Positions 10,760-23,018 of a DNA stretch of 64,000 bases are shown in pieces. The stretch covers positions 12,641,501 through 12,705,500 of the forward strand of contig NC_135364.1 in the NCBI RefSeq assembly GCF_051622035.1, in the 5' to 3' direction. The notes under the pieces were generated by a model. It did no database searches, was not told the DNA's origin, and saw nothing but the letters and a program-made list of their open reading frames with translations. The stretch comes from Arctopsyche grandis. Taxonomy: Eukaryota > Arthropoda > Insecta > Trichoptera > Hydropsychidae. Position numbers and translations under genes: made by a program. Position 1 is the stretch's first letter; each line of letters starts with the position of its first letter.

Positions 10760-11710
10760 GTAACATCCATATAATATATCAATCCACCATAGTAAAATGT
10801 GTATCTACATTACTACGTAAGTGTCACTAAACATCAAAGAATATAAGTACATATGCAATATTTCCATATTAACTCTGATCAACCAACGCTATATCACTTC
10901 TGAACCAGAACCTTTCATATATTAACTATAAATTAAGATATTGACATGTGCTCTGTTTATTTAACAGTAGTGCAGGACAATATTCTAGCTACATTTCACA
11001 GCGAACGTCTGCTTCAGCTCATTTCAGATTTGACGCGATGAGGCGGTCCAATGTCACACCATAGACTTGATTGTATGCCCAGAGTATTTTTCCCACTGTG
11101 AAGATTTTTTCATTGTAAAAGTTATAGCATATAGCGTAATTTTAAATTTAGAACCACCAAATGTGTACTGTCTCGTAATAAATTAAATCATAGATTGTTT
11201 TTTGGAAAAGGTCGGAGCCGGAGAGTAAAGGCTCCCTTAAAAAGAGACGTTTCATTTTTTACTTATTTACCAATTTTCACTTGCTCGAAATATTTTAAAT
11301 AGTTTTTCTTAATTTTAATTAAAAAAAAAATCTTAGCTCATTTGACCCTAAATGACTTTAAACAGTCACATTTCAAATCATAAATAGGAAGGATCGGTTT
11401 TCGAGAAAAAATTGACAAATATATGTATATTATAATAGTATGGCAATAAGAAAAGATAATAATACACACAATATTGAAAAAAATAGTCACAGTGCAAGAA
11501 ATGCTCCAGAATCTTAATAATGCGACATTAGGCCACATCGTCGCACTGAATCTAAAAATACTTAAAATTAAAATAATTCTAAATTATCCATATACGCTTA
11601 GGATTTATTTTTCTAATTCACTATTACAACATATTTGTTTTAAATAAAATTTAATCTTATTACGAACTTGTATTTACAAATTTTAAATATATATAAATCT
11701 AAGCGACAGC
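10760..11710. other. AT-rich intergenic DNA
   Basis: No gene or element recognised. Short frames on both strands are compositionally random. Confidence 0.5.
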
Positions 11711-11712
11711 TT

Positions 11713-11866
11713 GGTTCCACGACAAAACGCTCAAAGACACAACGCGCACGAAACAATGCTCACCGATAAAACGCTCACAGGATGAGATTGTCCGTAAACG
11801 TTATGTCAAGTGAGCGTTTTATCTGTGAATATAATGTCCATGAGCGTTTTGTCGTGACACCGATAG
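11713..11866. mobile_element. MITE I, inverted-repeat element
   Basis: The words ACGACAAAACGCTCA and CCGATAAAACGCTCAC in the left half are answered by GTGAGCGTTTTATCTG and TGAGCGTTTTGTCGTG in the right half. This gives a foldback of about 150 bp. Family unknown. Confidence 0.6.
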
Positions 11867-11869
11867 CTT

Positions 11870-12709
11870 GAGAAGGGGTAATAAAATTCATCGCTAACCA
11901 GAATACCTATTAATACATATGTATGATTTTTTAGGCCTCATTGAAAAAAAATCAAAATGCTAACGCACAATAATAATGTATTATTAATATGTATAACTTC
12001 AGGCTTATTAGTCATAGATGGTTATTTTTTTAAATTTATAAATAAATAAAAACAGAAAAAGAAAAAGTAATATGTCTACAATTGTTTAAATTGCCAAGTC
12101 CTGTTATAATGGTAATAATACATGTGGAAAACGTAATATGTATAATCTTATCTGTATCTTCATTTAGATCAATAGGGCATTCCTCCATCAGTTGCTCGAT
12201 TACGACCAGCAAGTTTAAGCACGAAAAACACAGGATAAAAAATTTTGCCTTATCCACAATATATATAAATTACATTTGTGTATATTTAATTATAAATAAT
12301 CCAATCAGGATGTCTATATGACAATTTTCCACACCTATCTTAATACCGAATTGTATATTTAAAATTGTTCTTTGTTGAAGCGAAACTCCATAAATAATCA
12401 CTTACTATTCAATAATTTATAAATTCATACATTTAAATATGTTAGTGTATGTATAAATATGTTTTACCTTGTTTATCAATTTGTGTGTGGTAACTGTGTC
12501 ACAAACAATAAGTCATTGTAAATATTTTCAAATTATAAATCAACAATCATCTCAAGCGAGAAAGCGGTTTCCAAAATTATCCATCAAAACTGAGCTACGC
12601 TAAATATAGATTTGATTATGAATGTAACAAATACAACTGATAACTTTAATATATATATAATATATTAAATATATAATATTAAAGTAATGCTATAATATTA
12701 AAGTAATAT

Positions 12710-12747
<38 letters not shown>

Positions 12748-12880
12748 GAAGTAATACTAAAAATAGATAATATTTGAAAAAAAAAATACTATATAAGATT
12801 TTGGCAACTCTTGAATACTTTACATTTGAAAACTAGTGGGGGGGTTCTTTTTGCAGATTTTACACAAAAAAATATTGATC
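11870..12880. other. AT-rich DNA downstream of TAX1BP3
   Basis: Contains a TA-rich microsatellite at 12645-12745 with AATATTAAAGTAAT repeats. No gene seen. Confidence 0.5.
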
Positions 12881-12885
12881 AGACT

Positions 12886-13685
12886 TTATGTAGATGTCAC
12901 ACCCTTTCTCGCCACCAAGAGGTTTAATATAGGATGCTTTTTGATGTAACCAACTGCTTTTTTATGTGTCACCATAGTGAAATCGTATCCGTTGCACTGT
13001 AGTATTTTATCGTGCATTCTCAAACCAGATTTCGCCGCCGGACTTCCTTCATGAACCTCGGTTACATATATGCCCTGTAAAATAAAAATACCAAATTATG
13101 CACAAGTGACACTTTATACATATTTGCACAAACTCAAAATCGACTGTTAACATTGTTTATTTTTTCCACAATTGTTATTTTTAAGAGAGGATATCCTTTT
13201 GAATACATTATATTACATAGATCAATTAAAAATGAATACATTATCAGTATATCCTTGTGGACTCTTCCGAAAATCTTGATCAATACCACCGCCTATTTTA
13301 AAGCCACATTTCATAACTTCACGTCCTTCCGGATCGATACCAGTTTCTTTATGTAAAGTTATAGGGATCTGTAATAGAGATGAATCATACATTAATTTAA
13401 CATGTGGAAATAACATAGTGTGAGAGACGTTCTCGCGAATGGTCGACATATCGGCCTACTTTTTGCACAATATTTAAACAATGATAAAAATATACGGTGT
13501 TGTAGAATTGTGAATGGTGGTGATAAGCGATGTGGAGTGTTGTTTGATGACTGATGAGTGATGAGTGATGAGTAATGGGTAATGAATGGTGAGTGGTAAG
13601 AGAAGTGAAGTGAAGAAGTGAGAAGACTGACGCTGAGGCACTCCATGGCTGTGCCCGCCTGGTGCTGAAACGCCATTTTGGCCAT
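12886..13685 (-). CDS. TAX1BP3: Tax1-binding protein 3 / TIP-1, single PDZ domain protein
   Basis: Small cytosolic PDZ protein that binds C-terminal ligands (in vertebrates beta-catenin, Kir2.3, rhotekin and others) and acts as a competitive scaffold antagonist. Minus-strand exons: 13632-13685 (18 codons), 13240-13368 (43 codons) and 12886-13074 (62 codons plus TAA), all phase 0, donors GTCAGT and GTATTC, acceptors TTACAG and TTACAG. Product is 123 aa (human 124). The carboxylate-binding loop is CGFKIGGGID (residues 39-48), followed by GIYVTEVHEGSPA, GLRMHDKILQCNG and DFTMVTHKKA, so the whole protein is one PDZ domain. The ATG at 13685 gives MAKMAFQHQ; a second in-frame ATG is three codons later. 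Intron 1 holds a degenerate GATGAGT-type simple repeat (13540-13600). Insect and vertebrate proteins align end to end. Confidence 0.93.
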
Positions 13686-14237
13686 GATGAAGGCCGGGGC
13701 CGCGGCGAGCGCGAGCTCTTCTCTCCGATCACTGACTACCCCTCGACCGGCCTCTCCAGCCCCACTAAACCCGACACCTAACGTCACCAACGCCAACCAC
13801 CGACTGACACTGTTGCCAACGAAGTGTGCCCCAGACTCGCTACCAATCTGACGGCTATTAAATACTTGTGCGATATTCTGTAAATCAAATCCACAACTAC
13901 ATACAATGACCTCTTCAAAGTTTAAGTCATATGTTACGATGAAACCGATATGCTTTACAGACAACATCCATTTAATTCGTATTATTTGATGACTGGCGGT
14001 TGACATAAACGGATCGATAAATATTGATCAAGATAACACTTCTTTACTTAAAGGGCAGATAATAATATTAGTCTTCTACTTATTTGAAATGTTAACTTCG
14101 GTATATCGTTTTTATCGCTGTTGCATTAGGATGTCAAAATGTTACTCATTTGGGCTCGATCTATTTTATAAAACCACTTACAACTCTCAAAATATCAAAT
14201 CTCTCACATGCACTAATCATACAAATCGGAAGAGTAA

Positions 14238-14445
14238 AGGTCTGTTCATACCTATCCAGCACGACCCGTATCCTGCAGGTGTCATGCAAGTGCGGATAGT
14301 ATTCTTTTGTACATTATATGGACGTATTCATACTCCATTCGCGCATTCGCATTTACGCATTCATGCGCGTCCATATAGAATGTACTAAATAATACTGTTC
14401 GTACTTGCAGGATTCGGGTCGTGCTGGATAGGTATGAACAGACCT
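14238..14445. mobile_element. Harbinger-like MITE B, complete copy
   Basis: 208-bp element with inverted ends AGGTCTGTTCATACCTATCC, flanked by TAA (14235-14237, 14446-14448). The centre forms a hairpin of ATTCATACTCCATTCGCGC-type arms. Other copies are at 1573-1701 and 6516-7944. Confidence 0.85.
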
Positions 14446-14550
14446 TAAAGCCACAGAAAAACCAACCTTTTTTGACTCAAATATTTAACCACAAAAAATC
14501 AAGAATAAAAGAGGACTTCGATATTATACCACGCACCCTCACCCCTCTTA

Positions 14551-14725
14551 GGGCCGGGCCGCACCGTGAAACTTTGTCGGCCGACTAGTTGCGCGACACG
14601 AAAAAATGTATGGAAATGTGTGCGACAAACAAGTTGACGGGTGTGGCATGTCCCATCTACCTGCATACATTGGTCTGGTCGCCCTCAACCAAGTCGCTCG
14701 CAAGTCCCACGGTGCGGCCCGGCTC
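14551..14725. mobile_element. Harbinger-like MITE G
   Basis: 175-bp element with inverted GC-rich ends (GGGCCGGGCCGCACCGTG and CACGGTGCGGCCCGGCTC), flanked by TTA on both sides (14548-14550, 14726-14728). The interior arms also pair (GACAAACAAGTTG region). Confidence 0.8.
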
Positions 14726-15083
14726 TTACACGTAGCATCTGAATATTTAAATATCTGCACAGCAAGCGTGCTCCCCAGTTTTTTCTTAGCCACTCATCAT
14801 TATACATACGTAGTCACTCCAAATACTTTACCCAGCTACTTCGAAAAAGTCAAGCAACTCATTCGCTAAAACTAAACTAAAACAAATACCTTCGTTAAAT
14901 CATAACCGAGCTTTTATTAAATACATACATACATCCTTTTCCAATAAGCGGCAACTTTAAGTCATATTCAATATTCAATCTATAACATTCGACCTGCAGA
15001 TATCGATTGAGCTGAGAATTATCTTCGCGGCAAAAAATTATTAACTACTTTGAGCTATTAGAGATCGTTTGGCCATTGCTAAA

Positions 15084-15290
15084 CATAGAAGTAGAATGCA
15101 TAGAATCGCTCTCAGCCTCCAAAAATGTTGCTACAAAAACTCGAGTTGCTACAAGAGTTTGTTAATTTTTTGCTAAACTTCGTCTCTCTCTCTCTTGTCT
15201 CTCTTCTGACTTTCCGTCTCTCTCTTCGATGGCTCGCTTTTAGACGATACTTTTGTTAACAATGACCATTCTATGCATTCTACTTCTATG
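15084..15290. mobile_element. hAT-like MITE A, copy 1
   Basis: 207-bp element with ends CATAGAAGTAGAATGCATAG and its inverse. The flanking 8 bases are TTGCTAAA and TTGTTAAA, a 7/8 duplication. Copy 2 is at 62138-62326 in inverse orientation. Confidence 0.85.
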
Positions 15291-15298
15291 TTGTTAAA

Positions 15299-16590
15299 CG
15301 AAAATTACTAATAAAAACAACCAATCGTTTGCTATGCGAACAAATTTTCCACTCGTGTGGTCGCAAAACGTTCATAGACAAACAGAATTCGCCTGAGCGC
15401 GTTGTTGTAGGGCGCACATGCGCCGTAGACATCTCATTCTCACTTCAGAATTGAGACAATAATTCGATGAATGTATTTAAGAGTGGGTGTGTTGCGCGGT
15501 GTAACAGCGAGTGCAGAACGAATGCGCATGCGCCCACTGCGGTCTGATCTGATGAACACATGCATATATACCGTGTAGTCGCCGTGACATTTGTAGTGGT
15601 GCGGTGTCGGTGTGTGCATGTGCGTGTGCTATAGAGTAGAGCGTTCTCGTGGTGTTCTGTCAGTTGAGGCTCGCTGACGCCTCCCTGCCACTACCCCTCG
15701 TACTTTCTCCCCTCTACACACCCCGCCGCCCCTCTGCCCCAATTATGTAAAACTGATTCTGGATTTAAACCACCACAGGTGAACGAATTTTCACTATCAA
15801 AATATTAATTATTTTTGTATATGTTCAATTTACTCATTAACGATTGGAACAGGATTACTAAGAATTTGTAATCGATGGTACTATAAAACGAAATATATAT
15901 TCTTTCTCTTTCTCCCTATATGTTTCCGTCTCTTTCTCCCTCTCCCTCTCTCTCTCTCTCTCTCCCCTTTGCCCCCTCCCACCACCTCATCCGGGACACT
16001 TTTTTTACCTATACATTTTTCGGAATTCAATCACGACAGTTTCCCCCATTACTATTAACCACATAGTTTGCACGCGTTTTATCTATTGGCAAAACAGCTG
16101 TGCAATTGTTAGATCGAATACAGGACAAAAATACGAGGTGCAATAAATGTAAATATACACGCTACGCGATGAATGAATAGCAAAACCAATGGTTTCATTA
16201 TTATTTTTCGTTACTGCTCCTTTTCAATGTGTTCTATCTAAAGCTTCCATTGCAATTAATATTTTTGTGAAACGTGTTTCGAGTGTGTCGCAACAAATTA
16301 TCGAACAAATATTAAATTTTGCTTCAAAGTTGGAAGCAATATTGTACCATATGTAATATTTGTGAGCTCTTGCAATGATATCATAACTCTGAAGAAAATT
16401 TACAATTGTTACAAATAGTAATTAGAGATTAGTGTGCAATTTCTAATTGGTCGAATAACCGAGCTTGTTCTAAGCTGTAGAAGATGTGTATTAAATGATA
16501 AGTAATAATCTTGAACATTCTGTAAAATCTTCTATTTTCTGACAGCAAATAAAAAGCTGAAGGGCAACATATGGCTAGGTAGATTAATGA
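15299..16590. other. TOPORS upstream region
   Basis: Besides the CpG-rich block (15400-15775) it contains a (TC)n tract near 15899-15966 and otherwise AT-rich sequence. No coding gene seen. Confidence 0.45.
15400..15775 (+). promoter_or_regulatory. CpG-rich candidate promoter / noncoding first exon of TOPORS
   Basis: A GC- and CpG-rich island in AT-rich DNA, 2 kb upstream of the TOPORS coding start. It has an initiator-like TGTCAGTTG near 15658 and a good donor (CACAG/GTGAAC) near 15778. TOPORS has an acceptor-like TTTTAG just 7 bases before its ATG, so a spliced noncoding leader starting here is plausible. No transcript evidence is available. Confidence 0.3.
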
Positions 16591-16600
16591 CAGATGCTTA

Positions 16601-17101
16601 AGAGGGCTGTACACCCGAAACCTTAATTTTGTTACCGTTCCTTTCTTCGATATATATATTGAGTGTATGTATATATTGAGTGAATGCGACAATATATATC
16701 AATATATATATATATATATATTGAGTGAATGCGACAGTTGCGCTTCGACCAGATAAAACGTATTTTAAATTGCTATTTTCTCCTCCAAAACTGGACCAAT
16801 TTTTAAAAAAATTCATCATCGGTATGAGAAAGATACTTCTCTATCGGCGTATTTTTTTAAAAATCGACCGTTAAATAAGCACGCTGGACTCGTTTCGTGG
16901 GTGTAAAAAAGAGGCGATTTTATAGATTTTTGGCGGCTCCTAGCTCCTTTAAAAAATAATTAATCAAAAAAATAAAACGATAGATGCAACTCAATGGTGG
17001 ATATCCATAGCATATTAAAAAATAATTTCTCTAGTGCCATAATTTAGGAAGGGAGAAGTATAGTACGTTTGTATGGACAAGGTGCTGCTGTCCAGCCCTC
17101 T
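16601..17101. mobile_element. Inverted-repeat element L (about 500 bp)
   Basis: Ends AGAGGGCTGTACA and, inverted, AGAGGGCTGGACA, set in TTAA on each side (16598-16601, 17101-17104). A TATATATTGAGTG(A/T)ATG repeat lies inside at 16650-16735. No ORF of note. TTAA or TTA/TAA target; superfamily open. Confidence 0.6.
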
Positions 17102-17299
17102 TAAGTAATACCCAAAATAATGTAAATAAAACAAAGAAAATTGCACAAACGATTTACACTAGTATGTACGAAATATAATGCATTAATGTTGGACAAATTA
17201 TTCAGGAACGAAAAAGGTTTTACCATCTATTGATTTTAAATTCTTAAATTATGTTGGTGTTTTTGGTTACTTGACCAGTTTGAAACTTATGTAGATCTT

Positions 17300-17576
17300 T
17301 AAGGCGAAATCACACAGGGAAGCATATGTAGATCTTTAGGGTGAAATCTCCCTGCTGTGGGGGTTATCCTAAATTTCTTCAAATATGGGATACACCATTA
17401 TCGATCACTGTCAAGCAAGGATAAATACAAGGATGAAATTTTACCGAAAACACTCCAGGGGGTGATTTTGGGACGGTGTTTCCTGGGCGTGCCATGAATA
17501 TGTGCAAAGCATGCCACATTTTTTTCGCATGTTTAAAAGTATCTAAAGAAACCATATGCTGTGTGATTTCGCCCTT
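17300..17576. mobile_element. MITE F, copy 1
   Basis: Left end AAGGCGAAATCACACAGG, right end (inverted) AAGGGCGAAATCACACAGC. It shares the TATCGATCACTGTCAA word with copy 2 at 57066-57560. Confidence 0.6.
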
Positions 17577-17821
17577 ATCCACAATCAATGAGTTGTCAAT
17601 TTATTGTAAACCATTCTAAGGCATTGCTATGCTCAATATCTATAATTCAGTATGATGATATTCAAATTACAATATGATGTTATTTTCTTTATTACAATGT
17701 GAATGTTGAGAATGTCACCATTTAATTTATACATGCATATGCTGCATTAGATCAATACTTTTTTTTTTTTTTAATGTTGAAATGTTTTGCATTAACCAAA
17801 ATAATATGTTTTAGATTCAAA

Positions 17822-20326
17822 ATGAGTACCCGAACGGGCAATACACCGACGCCACCGTTGCTTACTGAACCTGGAAGATCCTCTCCACCACCATCATGTG
17901 TCATTTGTTTGGGGCCCTTTAAAAATAAATCTTTCACAGAAACATGCTTACATCAGTTTTGTTTTGATTGTCTAGTAAGATGGAGTAAAGTACGTGTACA
18001 TATATATATAAATATATTTTTTTTAATATAATCAATTTAGCACTCAATCTCTGAACATTTTCATTTTTATGATTTCAGATAAAAGCAGAATGCCCTTTAT
18101 GTAAACAGCCCTTTAAGAGTATAATTCATAGTGTTAGATCAAATGATTCATATGATAAATATGACATAGCACCACCTGTACCATCCCATGATTTGGGTTT
18201 GGATGAAGTGTCTTCAGAAATATCAATGTACGCTCGTCGTTTCCGTTACAGGTATTCAATACATAAATAGCTAATTTAACTAAATTACAAATAGGTATTT
18301 TATATGTATTGCTTTCCTTTCAATATGTATCGATATTTATAAATTTAATTTTAAAATTAAAATTCACATTAATGATTTTCAGGACAACACTCACTTTACA
18401 TCCTCGTGATAACATGGCAATTCAACACCTATTATTAGGTTTTCCAACTGATACTCTACCCAGTGAAAGTTCGTTGGAACGGAGTCGCAGTGTGTCTTCG
18501 TCCAACTCCCATGTATATAGGTTTCCATCATTGAATATAATTTTTCGGCGCACAATTTACCATCGCAACATGTGGGCTTGTCCGTTGCCTGATGTAACTG
18601 GACGTTTCCGAGATTGTTCTCCTGATTTTTATATGTAATATTTTGTTGAATGTTGCAAATATTTTAAAATTTTATTCATAATATTTGATTAATTACTTTT
18701 CTTTGTTTTAGGAATAATCCTGCCCAGATCAATCGTTTAGTACCATGGATAAATAGAGAACTATCTGCGCTCTCGTTGAATCAGAGTTCCGCTTCCTATT
18801 CATTAACTCGAATTACATCAATGTTAACTAATCATGCAATTAATTCACGTGCCTTTCGTGATTTCATGTCACTCATTATTCCTTCTACACATACAGAGCA
18901 ATTCGTGCATGAATTGTTTTCTTTCGCAAGGTCTCCATATGATATGATAGGATATGATCGAAGTGTTTCATATCAAACAGGCAGTCCATATGTCGTAGAC
19001 AACTTTGTAAATGAAATTTCAAGCTCTGAAGAAGACAGCTCTGATAGTGACGTATTTTTAGTAACGTCGGAACCGGGTCCTTCTAATTCGACAAATCAAT
19101 CATACACTCCAAAAGTAGAAGCATCTTCTTCGAATAATGCAAATTCACGTTCCTTGGGAAGTCCAGTTGTGATCGAATCTATTTCTCATTCAGACACTGA
19201 TGATTCATCAGATGAAGTTATCATCATGGAGAAAAAACCTGAAATTGTTGATTTAGTGGCATCTGATAGCGACGCTGTAATTATTGATGAACTAAGGCCG
19301 TCTACACCTAGTTCTCTAACTGTAGAGTTATCCGATCCTGAAACTCCTTCTACATCAGGAGTTGTCAAATTTCGCCTAAAACGTAGATTAAGTAGAACCA
19401 TATCTGTGTCAGACACAGAATCTGATAATAATTTTACATCTAATAAAAAGAAACTTATGAAAAATAAAATTTTCCGAAAAAATATAACTATCTTACGTGA
19501 GAATGCGTCTACTGAAAACACAGACCGTGATACAGATTCATCTTCGAGTTCAAGCTCATCCTCTCAATTTTCAAATTCATCTCAAATACAATCATCTCGA
19601 TCAAGAAAGGTCGCTTCTTTTTCACAGAAAAAAAGTATCCCACATTTAGAAACAGATAGCGAATCTAATGAACAATTAAATTCGAAAGAGAAACATGACT
19701 CTAAATTAAACAAAATTGATCAGGATCATTCGAATTCGTCAAATAGTCAACACTCACATTCTGCAAGGAAACAAAAACGTAAAAAGCTAAAACGAAAGAA
19801 GCCTTCGAAGAAAAATCTGGATTACAGTATAAAGAAAAAACACAAACATAAATCCAAATCAAAAAAGAGATCTAAAAGTAATGATAAACCTCTATCAGCT
19901 TTGCTTGGGAAAAAAAGTAAAGGCAAATTTTGTAGTAAATCCAAAATAAAGAATAGACCAAATTTAGATTCTACAGATGAATCAGTTGTCGATTTTCAAC
20001 CTCCAAACTATTTGCCTAGGATCATACCGAAGGGATGTTCTACATCTCAAGAAACCCGAACTGAAAAAAAGACACTGAAAAGCGTAGTAAATCCTCCACA
20101 ACCTGAAGTTCAAACCAATTTACTTGATTTAATGTCTAATGCTGTTTTATCATCAAAATACCCTATACTATCCATAAATAATAAATATTCAACCCAAAAT
20201 AATCATGAACTATCACAAACCATCGATATTGATAAAATAATCGAAAACTCACAAGAATCACAACATTCACCATTAAGTCATGCAGAACCACTCGATTTGA
20301 GAACGAGAGAAGACAGTGATGATTAA
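17822..20326 (+). CDS. TOPORS: TOPORS-like RING-finger E3 ubiquitin/SUMO ligase
   Basis: Nuclear E3 ligase of the topoisomerase I-binding RS family; fly Topors also acts at insulator bodies. Coding exons 17822-17989, 18079-18251, 18383-18634 and 18712-20326 give 735 aa; phases 0, 2 and 2 all close. Shorter than fly or human TOPORS (about 1040 aa). The RING is C3HC4: C26, C29, C42, H44, C47, C50, C61, C64, split by intron 1. The conserved family block around LVPWINRELSAL follows at the start of exon 4. The rest is low complexity: acidic Ser/Asp clusters with two likely SUMO-interacting cores (VVIESIS near 350, VDLVASDSD 377-385), then a Lys/Ser-rich basic region like the RS part. The extreme C-terminus has EPLDLR, a CtBP-type PxDL motif. 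An acceptor-like site 7 bases before the ATG suggests a spliced 5' UTR. AATAAA lies near 20440. Confidence 0.93.
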
Positions 20327-20449
20327 TTTTGATATTTTTACTATGTGATATTATGTAGTGAACTGTGACTACAAAATATTTTTTTAACAATTGATATTAT
20401 GTATAAATGATGTGTAATTTAAATTGTATATAAGTATATATTAATAAAA

Positions 20450-21600
20450 CTTTCAATTTATAATTTTAAAAAATGTATATCAATATTTCATGTATTTTAT
20501 ATTACTATAATATATTCTCCATATCTTATAAACGATTTATCTAAAATAAGTCTTGTAAGAATTTAAAATATACATACATACATATATTATTAGTCTTTAT
20601 TAAATAAGTTGGTGATTAAATTATATAAATGTATACAGTAGAATATTTCGTGATGCGGTATGTGTAATATATTTTTATTTGCATTTACATATGTTGCATT
20701 TTAAAAAGTTCATGTCTACGTATTATATTAACTACAACTATCGAATTGTACTTTAAATCTTGTAGTTTTCGTTTTGTTCATTGTGTTGCTTCTTTTTCAC
20801 AATAATAAATTATTTATGAGTTCAAAAGCTTAAAATAATTATTTTTGATAGTATATACTTAGAAATAACTTTATTATGTGCAAAAAATATAAACTATATA
20901 CACTGTGTAGGCCCAGCCCATATGCACTACCCTAGTCTGCGTTGTTATACAAACTTTACCTTTTTATTAGCTTCACTCTGTTAGTTCATTTAACGCTGAA
21001 GTTATTGATCATTAGTTTCTAGACAGATTTAATTTTATTTTTGCTATTAAGATGATATCGAATTGTGTATTTTTTTCATTAATTCGTCTTTTTATAAAAC
21101 ATCCTAAATACATACATAATTTTATTTTAGTATAGATAAATTTTTTTTTTCGATCTATTAAAAACAATTTCCAGGTTTAAAGTGTCCTTACGCTACCGAA
21201 GCGATTTATTGCATTAAAAAAATTAAGTAACTTGCTTCATTTTTAATCAAACAATGCAGCAAGTAAGAAAATCAATTTAAAAAAAAATTATTTTATGAAA
21301 ATATTCAAAGGAATGGTTAAATTATTCGTTGAAATATTCATCTTATTTCTTAGTAGAAACCATATTAGTGACCATTGTCCATTATACATATATTTTATAT
21401 ATTAAGTACATTAATGATGACTTTCGATAAAAAGAAACGCTCCTCCTATTAGTATGAATAATGATACAGAGTATTTATGAGATAAAAATACTGTTCACAG
21501 TCTTAATTTCACTAAACAACGCAAAAATATATACTAATTTTTAAATTATAATATCTGTAGCATTCGATATCAATAATTCATTCTCGTCGTAAAATCCTTC
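20450..21600. other. AT-rich intergenic DNA downstream of TOPORS
   Basis: Contains short CATACATACATA repeats (20570-20585) only. No gene or element recognised. Confidence 0.5.
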
Positions 21601-21619
21601 ACGTTCGTTGCTTAAACAA

Positions 21620-21705
21620 TGGTTCAGTGATTATTCCACAAAAAGCAATTTCGCGCAAGTCACTAAAATCTCGATCACAATACATCTGGCACCCAAAACT
21701 CCATC
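21620..21705 (+). mobile_element. MITE E fragment
   Basis: TGGTTCAGTGATTATTCC and AAGTCACTAAAATCTCGATC match the left arm of the palindromic MITE at 42943-43125. Only one arm is present. Confidence 0.65.
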
Positions 21706-21737
21706 AATTGAAATTTATTTATTTATTTTATGACAAC

Positions 21738-21790
21738 ACATACCAGGAAGGCTTTACAGGCAACCCCAATGCGCCCTCCTGGCCAATTAC
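21738..21790 (+). repeat. CCAGGAAGG module, copy 1
   Basis: A TTTATTTATTTATTTTA run is followed by ACCAGGAAGGCTTTACAGG and a closing CGCCCTCCTGG, a self-pairing module. Found again inverted at 22318-22366. Probably the tail part of a SINE family. Confidence 0.55.
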
Positions 21791-21937
21791 AAATATTGCA
21801 GCATTTTTCATTATATAAGTAACTGAATTACGAGACACTGAAATACTCGCAAATCAATGAGACATCTATCAAATCGTACACAAACTTATGTATTGCACAT
21901 TAATCAAACAAATTATTGGTGACATATTGTATATAAC

Positions 21938-22175
21938 CAGCAGTGTGGTCTAGTGGTAAGTGTTGTATTCTATCGTGCTATAGGTTACGAGTTCGCTTCC
22001 CGCTGGAGTATCATTGCTGGCCAGACCTTGGTTTGACGAGGTCGGTCGTTTCATATCAGAATTTGTCAATTTTTCTGATTTGAAACGATTCCTGTGAAAT
22101 TGGCATTATTATCCAATTTTCTGTTGCGAAAAAACCTAGAGTTAATATTGCTATCTCTTAGGTTTCGCCAGATTT
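21938..22175 (+). repeat. tRNA-headed SINE (type 1)
   Basis: The head CAGTGTGGTCTAGTGGTAAG has a pol III A-box and GGTTACGAGTTCGCTTCC has a B-box-like match. It is followed by a tail with TTTTTCTGATTTGAAACGAT that resembles the tail of the type 2 SINE next door. Not a functional tRNA: arms do not fold cleanly. Confidence 0.7.
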
Positions 22176-22317
22176 TCTCCATAGATGTCTCTATGGATGA
22201 TTATTGAGTATTGTTACATGAATAAGTTATTCATTGTTATTTATCGTACAATGTTTGTAATATCTGACAATAGATGTCAGATATTGTTCAGATTTACATG
22301 TATTAATCAATATGTGA

Positions 22318-22366
22318 ACCAGGAAGGCGCATTTGGGGTTTACCTGTTAAGCCTTCCTGGTATATG
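22318..22366 (-). repeat. CCAGGAAGG module, copy 2 (inverted)
   Basis: ACCAGGAAGGCGCATTTGGG ... CCTTCCTGGTATATG. Inverse of the module at 21738-21790; it lies downstream of the type 2 SINE when read on the minus strand. Confidence 0.55.
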
Positions 22367-22424
22367 TTTGTATATATGTATGCATAAAAATATGTATGTA
22401 TGTAAAAATAAAAAATAAAATATA

Positions 22425-22640
22425 TAGGAAGGATTTTTGGCCAATTTTTACCGGGAACCGTTTCAACAATGAAATCAGATAAAATTGGCAAACGATCAAC
22501 CTGGAATCACAAATCCAGGTTTAACAAGCAGCATATTCTGAAAAATACATTTTCACTCGAGGCCCGGCCCTGGGATCGAACCCGGCACCTCACGACGCTA
22601 AGCAGAAGCTTAACAACCGAGCTATGCTGCTGGCTAAATA
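22425..22640 (-). repeat. tRNA-headed SINE (type 2)
   Basis: On the minus strand: AGCAGCATAGCTCGGTTGTT (A-box) then GGGTTCGATCCCAGGG (B-box). It is followed by a body and a tail ATCTGATTTCATTGTTGAAA shared in part with the type 1 SINE. A clear pol III split promoter with an unrelated body marks a SINE rather than a tRNA gene. Confidence 0.8.
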
Positions 22641-23018
22641 TTGTATTAAAGAGAGCTCGAGTGTCAGTTATACATATGTCCATATTCGCATTTTTATGAC
22701 AACGATTGTCGTGCGCGCAATCGCAAGCTGCGCAATATAATTCCTTAAATAATAAGCACACACAAAACTAATTGTAAAAAAGAAGCATGAAATCGTTCGA
22801 TTTTTATGACTTCGAATCCAATTATACAAGTTTATAAATATGAGCTGAAATATCTAATTATCAATATATTATTCAAAACTATACATACATTTAAAAAAGT
22901 CTAATGGTCATTAAATTTGTAGCTAGCGACCAAATAATAAATTGACGAATAGTAACGTCACATGTGTTATGCACACGTGAGATTTTGAGGTTGACTAGTC
23001 GATCAGATTCTACATATT

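Noticed and set aside
10630-10830. Tyr/Ile repeat ORF
   Set aside because: Encoded by a TA microsatellite.
21938-22010. Candidate tRNA gene
   Set aside because: A- and B-box words are present, but the arms do not pair and a SINE-type tail follows; the same holds for 22540-22640 (minus) and 60430-60530 (minus).
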